Below, in pieces: positions 56,196-64,000 of a DNA stretch of 64,000 bases. Below the pieces are notes generated by a model. It was given only the letters and a program-made list of their open reading frames with translations. It was not told the DNA's origin and searched no databases. Positions within the stretch are counted from its first letter, which is position 1. Every line of letters begins with the position of its first letter. Position numbers and translations under genes: made by a program. Source of the DNA: Triglochin maritima (Eukaryota > Streptophyta > Magnoliopsida > Alismatales > Juncaginaceae); contig OY821787.1 of assembly GCA_963682175.1 (NCBI GenBank), positions 17,338,501-17,402,500 on the forward strand. Direction: 5' to 3'.

Positions 56196-57607
56196 TGATT
56201 GACATCATTTCATGCTTATATTTGTATCTTATATTCATTATCTTTCACCTAAACAATGTTATGTTACGAGTTTTATGTTTAGTTTTCAGGAATAAATAGG
56301 TTTGAAGAGATGAAACATAAAAGGACCCAAAAGCTGGGAAAAAGGACTGGATTGTGAGATTTGGGGACCAAGATGCAAGGGAGAAGGACCTGAACGCAAG
56401 ACAGAAGGACCTAAGAGCAAAACAGAGAACTCCACACCATCATGGGGAGTATTTTGGCAATTCTATTCGGGTCGGAGCTCCAATAAACAAAGTAGATGCA
56501 TCCAAGACCACCAAATACACAAAGCAAAGCCCAGAAGAAGATTCAACTGGATCGGGATCTTTTTGACCGCCAATTGGCGGTCCAAGACCGCTAATTGGCG
56601 GTCACTTTTGGCCCAAATCCACCAAGTTTTCTCCTGGACGTGTATTAATGTTTGTTTAGGCTAGTTTTGGTATTGGTTTAGTCCCACATCGGGGGATTGT
56701 CCCGGATTAGCTTTTTCCATGCCTATAAATAGAACTCTTCACCTCCTTTTGTAATCACTCCATATTTTAAGTGGCTATTCTTCCTACTAGAAGTGAGGCC
56801 TTGAAGCACACACTAAAGTAGGAGGATGCTACTTTTAATGTGAGTCATTTTATCAATAAAGTTTTGTGTTTCTTTCATTGTTTGTTTATGTTTCTTTTAT
56901 TGTTTGTGGATGTTTTAGTTTAATCGTCTTTTATTTCTAGCTTAGTTTTAATATGCTTTCTTTGCTTAGTTTAATAATTAGTGTAATGTTTAGTGAGTAG
57001 TTCCATCCCCTTTGGGGGTGGAGTAGATGTACATACATGCATTAGAGAATGGGATGAATGCTTTATTTTTGATGTGTTGATAAAACATGAATGTATGCTT
57101 GCTTGTTTAGGATAGAATTTATAACTTGATTAGTTTTGCCAAAATGATTAGACACCTCTCATGCTTGTGTAGGTTCTGAAATAAACAACTTGCATATGTA
57201 AATGTTAATCAACTAAGTTGGTGAATAGATTGATAGGTTTTGCCATAACATTTAGACACTTCCTATGCTTGATAAACACCACCTTCATGTGCTTAAAGAA
57301 TGTATTCTACACCCACCTCTTTGCATGTGTGCACTCACTCCACCCCTTAGGGGATTTCCCATTTCTGTATTCCAGCATTCTTCTTTTGTTCTTAGCTTAT
57401 TTGATAGTTCATTGTTTGTTTCTTTCGTTCGCATTTCATACTTCTTAGCATAGTTAAGTGTAGAGTAGTTTAATCAATCTTTCTCCCCCAATCTTTGCCA
57501 CTTGATTTCTGATAAACAAGAGGCTGCTCACCTCCCTGAGGACGACCCGTACTTGCCACCGCTTCATCGCGGCCGTGCACTTGCGGTTTTAAATAAAACG
57601 TTCATCA
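56196..57607 (+). repeat. 5' LTR of Athila-5
   Basis: 1412 bp, TGATTGACATC to CGTTCATCA. TATAAATAG at 56724-56732; paired dyad at 56565-56603. Confidence 0.92.
56565..56603. promoter_or_regulatory. Paired dyad in U3 of Athila-5 LTR
   Basis: Perfect GACCGCCAATTGGCGGTC (56565-56582) and GACCGCTAATTGGCGGTC (56586-56603), 21 bp apart. The second starts 138 bp upstream of TATAAATAG, the same distance as the single dyad in Athila-2. Confidence 0.85.
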
Positions 57608-57613
57608 AGTTTT

Positions 57614-57631
57614 TGGCGCCGTTACCGGGGA
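57614..57631 (+). other. Primer-binding site of Athila-5
   Basis: TGGCGCCGTTACCGGGGA, one mismatch to the tRNA-Asp complement. Confidence 0.92.
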
Positions 57632-58704
57632 GGTGCCAGTCCAGACTCTTGTTTGGACGATTCAAGTGGATTTAATTTGTGTTGTGTAGTTTTTCCTTGT
57701 TTCAGGAGAGTTGGAGTCATCAGGAGGAACGCCTGGAGAAGTTTTGAGTGAATCTGAGCATTTAAGACCGCCAATCAGCGGCCTGATACCGCCAATTGGC
57801 GGTCAGGTAAGCTCGGTTTTGTCTCGTATTTCTTTGGTTGGTTTTCATAATTGATGTAGTGATCTGGGATTTAATTTGGCATGTTTTGACTTATAGTTTG
57901 TTCCCAGATCCATAATCAACCTCCTCTAAGCAACTTGGACCCTAAAACTCAAAGCAAAAGATTAGGCATTCTTGTTGTTTAGGTCATGCATCATGTATGT
58001 GACTTAGGCATTTAGATTGTCTTTTATCTTAGCTTTATTTTCTGTTGCTGAGAGCTGGCGTGAGGTACGCACCTTCTACTCTCATTCATGCATTTCGTAT
58101 GAACATGCATTAGTTAGTAGGAAGTGCATTGCAACAAGTGTGAGTTGAGCGTTTTGTTTGGAGAGTTGATTGCTAGATTAGGACTCCAAAACGCTACTAA
58201 GGAGGGGCTGTCCCATAAAAGATAAGGTGAGGGATTTCATCACCCTTTCCTTCGCCCCAAAAACCACACTAATCAAGAGCCTAATTTTAAAATCAAGTAG
58301 ACATTGGCCCTAAGGATTTCGGGCGCATTAGGAGAGTGATCCGGTCCAGACCGTCATGACCTGATCGGCATTGCCCACTTTGTCGATAGTAGGAGAGACG
58401 AGATCCCCGGATCTTGGCTCACTTTCTGGGCTTTGTGGTCCTCGTCGTAGGGAGGTGAGGCGTGTTGATGCCGTGTGACCTCGCAGTTAGGCGTCGTCTA
58501 GCTGTAAGGACCTATAGCGACCTTAGGATTGTTTAAGCCTTGTTTGCTTGTGTGCTTCTACGTGTACCCATCCGCCGTAGGTTAAGGACTTCGTCCCTTC
58601 TCTCCTGAGTCATTCTTTCTCTCATGTGTTCCCCCATCTTCTCCCCTACGTACATTCTTTGAAAGAAAAAAAGAGAGTTGTGGTTTGTGTGTGCACCTTT
58701 GTGC
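57632..58704 (+). other. Non-coding leader of Athila-5
   Basis: 1.07 kb, colinear with 7121-8155. Paired dyad at 57766-57804. The minus-strand open frame 58533-58898 is a shadow of leader and gag. Confidence 0.8.
57766..57804. promoter_or_regulatory. Paired dyad, leader of Athila-5
   Basis: GACCGCCAATCAGCGGCC (57766-57783) and TACCGCCAATTGGCGGTC (57787-57804), 21 bp apart, 135 bp after the primer site. Confidence 0.82.
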
Positions 58705-60594
58705 ATGCTTTCGTGGACACGAGACGAGAGTGGTCGTTTGACGAGGAGCGTGGTCAATCCGGCTTCGGTCATCGATTTCTCGACGCCTTCCTCCTCTCGT
58801 GTCGCACGTAGTTCGGGTCCAATGGCTGCTAATTTCCGTGAGGAGGAGCAGTTGCTGGACCCACCTGCTCCACCAGTGCTTCCAGTTGTCGTTCCCATAC
58901 CTCTTCGTGATCGATGCTACCCGAGCCGTACAGCTCTACCCTCATGCATCGTATTACCAGAGGCTAATGGGAACCATTTTGAGGTTAAGCCTCAATTCAT
59001 TTCCATGCTCCCTCATTTCACTGGGAAAGGTGACCCCTATATCTTTCTCAGGGAATTTGAGGAGGTCTGTGCTATGTTCAAGCTGCAACAACTTAGCACA
59101 GACTCCATCCATCTTAGGCTCGTTCCTTTTGCACTAAAGGATGACGCCAAGAAGTGGTTGTACAGCAACCAGGCGAATTCCTTTAGGACTTGGGATGAGT
59201 TTCAATCTGCATTCCTCAAGAAGTACTTTCCTAATCATCGGACTCAAAAATTGAGGAACGAAATCAATTCGTTCTATCAACATGAGACCGAACCATTTCA
59301 TGCATATCTTGAGTGGTTCAAAGAGCTACTATCCTCGTGCCCTCACCATGGCATTGAGTTGTGGCGTCTTTGTCAGATTGTGTATGAGGGTCTTCACATC
59401 CCGTCCAGAACGCTCCTTGAGTCCATGTGTCAAGGAGAGTTCTTGGGAAAGGATGAAAGGGAGGCATGGGCCTTCCTAGAAGACCTCGCTGAGAAAACCA
59501 TGCAATTGGAGAGTGTGAGGGAACCACCTGCATCATCTAGTATAGTAGCGAGGATCGCGAATGCAAACTCAACTAGATCGGGTTCCGCATTTGCTATCGA
59601 TACCACTACGGCCACCGAGGCACGCATGGCGGCCTTAATGCGCCGTATGGATTCGATTGAGCTCCAAAACCAACAAAGTGCACCTCACATGTCCACATCT
59701 GGTCCAGTTCCCTGTCATTCATGTGGTAGGATAGGTCATGTAGAAAGCGAGTGTGAGTCCATTCCTCCTGAGATGGAGCGTGTCAACGCCGTCTATGATA
59801 GAGCCAGGAATGACCCATACTCATCATCTTATAATCCTGGATGGAGGAACCACCCCAATTTTTCATGGAACCAAACTAATGCCCCGGGTGGTCCTTCGAA
59901 CTCCTCTAGACCACATTACCAATCACACCAACCTCCCATGCATGCACATTCCTATCAGCCACCCCAAGCGCAAACCACCAATCCATCGGGTTTCCCAAAT
60001 TCCAATAATATGGAAACCCGATTCAATTCGCTTGAGACCTTGACTCGTGGACTTGAAAACTCAATGAGAAATTTTATGTCTACCACAAGTCAAGTTCTCA
60101 CTTCAAATCAGCAGACCATGAAATCTCTAGAGCTTCAGATGGGCCAATTGACTCAGTCTGTACATGAGAGAGAGAGAGGGTCTTTTCCTAGCCAGCCTGA
60201 GGCTAACCCCCGCATGTACCAACAACAACAAATGCAAAATGAGAATGTGGTACCTCGGGGGAGGCAAGTGAACCATGTGGAGGAACCTGTTCACCATGTC
60301 AATTCCATTGTGACCTTAAGGAATGGAAAACAGGTTGACAATCACATTTCCTTGCCACACCCACCACCATCTATGCAGCCCCTCAGTGGGAATGGTGGTG
60401 AAGAAGAAGCTCAGGGTGAGGGTAATACACCAAAGCTTTCTTCTCAGGCACAGCAGAAAACCTACCTGCCAAAAGCTCCCTATCCAAGTAGGTTGAACCA
60501 AAAGCAGAGTGACAACATGGACAAGATATTAGAGGTGTTTAAGCAAGTGAAGGTTAACATCCCCTTGTTGGATGTCATCCAACAAATACCTTAA
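58705..60594 (+). CDS. gag: Athila-5 Gag polyprotein
   Basis: The longest intact ORF in the window: 629 codons from ATG at 58705 (MLSWTRDESG); an in-frame ATG at 58822 (MAANFREEEQ) is an alternative start. In order: a short amino region, the retrotransposon-gag capsid domain (about residues 95-225: FTGKGDPYIFLREFEEVC, KDDAKKWLYSNQ, FLKKYFPNHRTQKL, LCQIVYEGLH), then a zinc knuckle CHSCGRIGHVESEC with all ligands (about residues 337-350; 59713-59754), and a Gln/Asn/Pro-rich tail. It would assemble particles and bind element RNA. It ends at TAA (60592-60594) where Athila-2 has CAA in the gag-protease link, so the stop is either recent decay or a readthrough point. Confidence 0.9.
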   Translation: MLSWTRDESGRLTRSVVNPASVIDFSTPSSSRVARSSGPMAANFREEEQLLDPPAPPVLPVVVPIPLRDRCYPSRTALPSCIVLPEANGNHFEVKPQFISMLPHFTGKGDPYIFLREFEEVCAMFKLQQLSTDSIHLRLVPFALKDDAKKWLYSNQANSFRTWDEFQSAFLKKYFPNHRTQKLRNEINSFYQHETEPFHAYLEWFKELLSSCPHHGIELWRLCQIVYEGLHIPSRTLLESMCQGEFLGKDEREAWAFLEDLAEKTMQLESVREPPASSSIVARIANANSTRSGSAFAIDTTTATEARMAALMRRMDSIELQNQQSAPHMSTSGPVPCHSCGRIGHVESECESIPPEMERVNAVYDRARNDPYSSSYNPGWRNHPNFSWNQTNAPGGPSNSSRPHYQSHQPPMHAHSYQPPQAQTTNPSGFPNSNNMETRFNSLETLTRGLENSMRNFMSTTSQVLTSNQQTMKSLELQMGQLTQSVHERERGSFPSQPEANPRMYQQQQMQNENVVPRGRQVNHVEEPVHHVNSIVTLRNGKQVDNHISLPHPPPSMQPLSGNGGEEEAQGEGNTPKLSSQAQQKTYLPKAPYPSRLNQKQSDNMDKILEVFKQVKVNIPLLDVIQQIP

Positions 60595-60603
60595 TATGCC
60601 AAA

Positions 60604-61128
60604 GTGTTGAAGGATCTCTGCACAACCAAGAGGAAGACCAATGTTCCTAAGAAAGCATTCTTGGCTGCAAATATCAGCTCACTTTTGTCCAATCCCACCT
60701 ACACAAAATACAAGGACCCTGGGTGTCCTACTATTCAGTGTACGATAGGGGACACTAGAATGAGCAATGTTTTGCTTGATTTAGGATCAGCGGTCAACCT
60801 CCTCCCATTCTCTGTTTATCATAAGTTGAACTTGGGAGAATTGAAACCAACGAAGATCACCCTTCAATTGGCAGATAGATCCATTCGTATTCCCATGGGG
60901 ATTATCGAGGATGTGTTTATCAAAGTTGGAGATTTTATATTTCCAGTCGATTTTGTTGTCCTCGATACCAATCCTGTTGCGAACACCCACTCTCAAATAC
61001 CTTTGATTTTGGGTAGACCATTTCTGGCAACCTCCAATGCCTTGATTAATTGTAGAAATGGTCTCATGAAGCTCTCATTCGGTAACATGAGTGCTAAGTT
61101 TCATGTGTTCAACTCTGGTAAGCAATAG
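60604..61128 (+). CDS. pro: Athila-5 aspartic protease
   Basis: In the same frame as gag, three codons after the stop. DLCTTKRKTNVPKKAFLAAN, active site LLDLGSAVNLLPFSVY, flap-like QLADRSIRIPMGIIEDVFIK, and QIPLILGRPFLATSNALINC. 174 codons, uninterrupted, ending TAG after VFNSGKQ. Expression would need readthrough of the preceding stop, because the first ATG here lies inside the conserved link. Retropepsin that would mature the Gag of its own or another element. Confidence 0.85.
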   Translation: MLKDLCTTKRKTNVPKKAFLAANISSLLSNPTYTKYKDPGCPTIQCTIGDTRMSNVLLDLGSAVNLLPFSVYHKLNLGELKPTKITLQLADRSIRIPMGIIEDVFIKVGDFIFPVDFVVLDTNPVANTHSQIPLILGRPFLATSNALINCRNGLMKLSFGNMSAKFHVFNSGKQ

Positions 61129-61134
61129 GAACCC

Positions 61135-61812
61135 ATGGATGAACCTTTAAATCTAAATCTCATCCGCCAATTGGAGAAAGCACCACAAAATCAACGAACA
61201 CCCCTAACCCCAATCCAACCCGTTGAGAATGTTCGTGGGCCCAGCGAAAACTCATTACCTGTCTTCGCAATGCAACAGAGTGAGCTGGCCTCGAACATGA
61301 ATGTCCAAAGGGAGTGTTCGTTGCATGATTCAGTTGAGACCACTAGTGAGAGTGAGACACCTCATCATATGCCTATACCAGAAGGTGTCTCTACATCATG
61401 TCCCATGGCCATTGAGCCATTTGAACTTCATTTTGACTCCAACAAGGACCCACCTATGACCGAGCTTATGCTTGATGCTCTAAATGATGGTGGGAGGTCC
61501 TTGTTGGATGACTTGGGGAGAAGCCTCATTCTTAGTGATGCAGGTCTGCTGCATCCATCGAATGAGCTTGAGGAACTCATTCCGATGCACCCGCCTATTG
61601 GTTGGAGGGTTTTCTTCGATGAGCAATTAAACCCTAGTGAGGCAACACAACTTCATTCTTTGTTGCCCACACCCAACCAATATCATGAGGGGTTCGAGCC
61701 TTTCAGCTTTGACCTTTCGCCTCTCATGACACCTCAGAGTACCAGTGGAGTTTGCCCATCTCGGCAAGTCTATGGTCCTCCTGACTTGATGTTCTCATTT
61801 GATGTTCCGTGA
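61135..61812 (+). CDS. Hypothetical ORF of Athila-5 in place of RT (protease-RT linker with RT vestige)
   Basis: 225 codons, uninterrupted, same frame as gag and protease. The front matches the protease-RT linker (MAIEPFELHFDSNKDPP, cf. VALEPLEIKSESNKDQP in Athila-1). Near codon 145-170, EELIPMHPPIGWRVFFDEQL faintly follows the RT segment NELIPTCLQIGWRVCVDYRK. The catalytic core of RT is absent. The tail (FEPFSFDLSPLMTPQ, PPDLMFSFDVP) is not recognised and is rich in Pro, Ser and Phe. It may be a remnant of a deletion; its openness over 678 bp may reflect youth rather than function. Confidence 0.65.
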   Translation: MDEPLNLNLIRQLEKAPQNQRTPLTPIQPVENVRGPSENSLPVFAMQQSELASNMNVQRECSLHDSVETTSESETPHHMPIPEGVSTSCPMAIEPFELHFDSNKDPPMTELMLDALNDGGRSLLDDLGRSLILSDAGLLHPSNELEELIPMHPPIGWRVFFDEQLNPSEATQLHSLLPTPNQYHEGFEPFSFDLSPLMTPQSTSGVCPSRQVYGPPDLMFSFDVP

Positions 61813-63397
61813 CCAAATGATTATGAGAATATCTTGGTTGATGTATATATCTTAAAAAAAACAAAAAAATAGAAAAAAAAGTGTGTAATAAAAGACTCCT
61901 TCAGTGAGCATCGATTGTTGTGGGCCCCAACCCTTGTGTACTTGGGCCCAATCTCTTCACGTATTTATCTCTCTTCTTCAGCTTCTCACAGGTTTTGAGG
62001 GAATTTGGGTTTGTGTCCATCAACATGACCCTGAACGTCCCTTTGTACTTCATGTTGGTGAGATCTTTCCTTTTTCATGCATATCTACATGTAGTATCTT
62101 GTTCACATTCATTGAGGACAATGCATGAAGTAGGTGTGGGGGGGGGTGTTTTACGTGTGTACATAGTCGAGTCTTTTTCTTTTGATTTTGTTTTCTTTTT
62201 GTGTGTATTGTTAGGGTCATGTTAGTGTGCCGCATTTAATATCGATATATCTGCTTGCCATGATCCTTGGGTGACTTGTCTTCTTTTGCTTGCCTAGTGC
62301 TTTAAAATTTTCACATTTCTTTCAAAAACTTCATGTGTTTGCGAAAGAAAATGTTTTTGTGGGTTTTGCGTGTGTTTAGCATGTGCAAAACCGTTGAGAG
62401 GCAAAGTAAAAAGAAAGCTCCCAAAATTGTCTTGAACTTGATGCATTAGGATTTTTGGTTTACTGGCTTTAGGTCTTGTCGAGTCGTTAGGATGCACCCT
62501 GGTTTTCCCTCATGGGGCGTGTAATCATAGGGTTTCAGTACTCAAACATTTAAAGAAGTCCACCCTGAACCTAGTGAGTCAAATAATTCGTGTTTGTGAG
62601 TATAAGGAAGTTTGTCGTAGTCGAGGGCCCTTAATCTCTTTTTGTGAAACTTAAGTGTAGGGGTTTTGGTTCCCATATAGATAAATAAGTGGTGTTCTCT
62701 CTTCTCGCACGGCTCCTATCACTCGGGAAAGTAGGTCTGAGGGGACTTTGTGCCTGGTACTTTCGAGTCATCTGACTTGGGATGCGCCGACCGAACTCCC
62801 GTTACACGGGTGGTAGGGATCGCCCTATGTGGAGATTTGGGGGAAGGTGTACGTGATAGTGTAAGTCCTCATAGGCAATGATGCACGAAACCTGACCCTG
62901 GGAGAATCAAACACCAACCAATAAAATGCGACAAAGAAAAAGAAAAAAAAATGATGAAAAAAAGAAAAAAAAGTCAAATAAGAACCAAAATGGACTTTAC
63001 ACATTGTATCACATTCAGAAGTTAAGGTTGCCCATGTCTTTCACTTAAGTCCTTAACTAACTCTCACGAATAACTCATTAGGCTAGGTGTGTGGACCGAT
63101 TACATATATAGAGTCGACCCGTAGTATTACCGCGTCCCATGATCGACAATATGAGTCCAACGAGTCATGTAGCTAGATTGATTAATGCATCTTGTTCGGA
63201 TTTTGTGGGTGTATCCGCTAAAAACCCTCAGGAGACAACACTCCTCCTCCTTGGCGACAAGGAGGTTTAACGGCTTGTTGCACATGCTAAGTGCAACCGT
63301 GATTCCTACGAAAGTGAGTTAGGATTTCTTGTTTTTCGTATGCTTTTCTCTTTCTTTGTTTTGCTCGGGACTAGCAAAAGTTAGGTGTGGGGGTATT
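61813..63397 (+). other. 3' untranslated region and polypurine tract of Athila-5
   Basis: 1.58 kb, non-coding, colinear with 26701-28287. A-rich tract at about 61853-61880 and 62935-62973. PPT-like G run GTAGGTGTGGGGGGGGGTG at 62129-62147; true polypurine tract AGGTGTGGGGGTATT at 63383-63397. The small open frames at 61904-62235 are not supported. Confidence 0.82.
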
Positions 63398-63767
63398 TGA
63401 TTGACATCATTTCATGCTTATATTTGTATCCTATATCCATTATCTTTCACCTAAACAATGCTATGTTACGAGTTTTATGTTTAGTTTTCAGGAATAAATA
63501 GGTTTGAAGAGATGAAACATAAAAGGACCCAAAAGCTGGGAAAAAGGACTGGATTGTGAGATCTGGGGACCAAGATGCAAGGGAGAAGGACCTGAACGCA
63601 AGATAGAAGGACCTAAGAGCAAAACAGAGAACTCCACACCATCATGGGGAGTATTTTGGCAATCCTATTCGGGTCGGAGCTCCAATAAACAAAGTAGATG
63701 CATCCAAGACCACCAAATACACAAAGCAAAGCCCAGAAGAAGATTCAACTGGATCGGGATCTTTTTG
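63398..63767 (+). repeat. 3' LTR of Athila-5, truncated
   Basis: First 370 bp match 56196-56565 except for six C/T differences. The match stops at GATCTTTTTGA, that is at the first bases of the dyad in the 5' LTR. Confidence 0.9.
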
Positions 63768-64000
63768 AACCTTAATGGACTTTACACTTTGTATCACTTG
63801 AGAATGTTAAGGTTGTCCATGTCTTTCACTTATGTCCTTAATTAACTTGCACGAATAATTCATTAGGAAGGAGTGTGGACTGATTACTTATATAGAGTCG
63901 GCCCGAAGAATTACCACATCCAATGATCAATAAAAATAAGCTCATCGAGTCGTGTTCTAGGTTGAATAATGCATCAATGTTCATTTCTCAAGTGATACAA
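63768..64000 (+). repeat. Athila-1-type 3' untranslated region fragment
   Basis: Colinear with about 27850-28070 of Athila-1 (ACCTTAATGGAC..., GAGTCGGCCCG, AATGCATCAATGTTC). Joins the broken Athila-5 LTR and runs off the window. Confidence 0.8.

Larger units (their letters stand above)
56196..63767 (+). mobile_element. Athila-5: gag-protease Athila element lacking RT core and integrase
   Basis: 5' LTR, primer site, leader, long gag, protease, a further ORF, 3' untranslated region, polypurine tract and the first 370 bp of the 3' LTR. The gag/protease/ORF segment is one frame with two stops only. By eye the 370-bp overlap of the two LTRs differs at six sites, all C/T transitions, so it is the youngest element here. 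RT and integrase are missing, so it would depend on another element's enzymes, like gag-only plant retrotransposons (TR-GAG type). Confidence 0.88.

Noticed and set aside
1..64000. CRISPR arrays, rRNA, operons or bacterial features
   Set aside because: None seen; the repeat content, TATA boxes and retroelement types are those of plant nuclear DNA.

Overview
This window looks like nuclear DNA from a flowering plant, most likely a eudicot with a large, repeat-filled genome. I found no host gene. Almost every base belongs to LTR retrotransposons or DNA transposons inserted into one another. The plant assignment rests on Athila-type Ty3/gypsy elements primed by tRNA-Asp, SIRE-type Ty1/copia proteins, a Tekay/Del-type chromodomain integrase, a PIF/Harbinger transposase and a CACTA terminus.

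Left third (1-34 kb) is a stack of nested insertions that target-site duplications (TSDs) help to order. A SIRE-type copia element on the minus strand (29071 to about 33.9 kb) was entered by Athila-1 (plus strand, 1-29070; its 5' LTR starts off the left edge). Athila-1 was then hit twice. A 2.16-kb solo LTR sits in its 5' LTR (587-2745, TSD TTAAC). A 17-kb unit, Athila-2, sits in its gag (5716-22800, TSD GGTTG on both sides). Removing Athila-2 and one GGTTG makes the gag reading frame of Athila-1 continuous again. Inside Athila-2 lies an oppositely oriented element, Athila-3 (about 10098-20707, minus strand). It keeps gag, protease, RT/RNase H, integrase and an env-position ORF, but its 3' LTR is missing.

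Middle (34-46 kb): a copia scrap; the 5' LTR and leader of a second Athila-like family (Athila-B, minus strand); a repeat-rich non-coding stretch with a perfect 17-bp inverted repeat; a PIF/Harbinger element with a divergent small ORF and a transposase interrupted by a 76-bp GT-AG intron; and a third Athila-like family (Athila-C: LTR, primer-binding site, leader, decayed gag).

Right third (46-64 kb): a badly deleted minus-strand Tekay/Del chromovirus (about 45.9-53.06 kb). One solo LTR (46237-48348) sits in its 3' LTR and another (49301-50878, TSD GAGAT) in its integrase. Then come a copia RNase H fragment with a short LTR, a CACTA terminus, an inverted Athila LTR (Athila-6) and Athila-5 (56196-63767). 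Athila-5 is the youngest-looking element. It carries a long gag and a protease but has no reverse transcriptase core and no integrase.

Most notable non-gene signal: an 18-bp perfect dyad, GACCGCCAATTGGCGGTC, recurs in the Athila elements at fixed places: in U3 upstream of the TATA box, in the leader exactly 135 bp after the primer-binding site, and once upstream of the env-position ORF. In seven places it occurs as a pair, and every pair has the same 21-bp spacing, two turns of B-DNA. Diverged copies and related families often change both arms together. A second, independent motif, CGGTYNACCG, forms dense arrays upstream of the TATA box in four copia-type LTRs. All homology calls come from reading motifs by eye; no database search was run.
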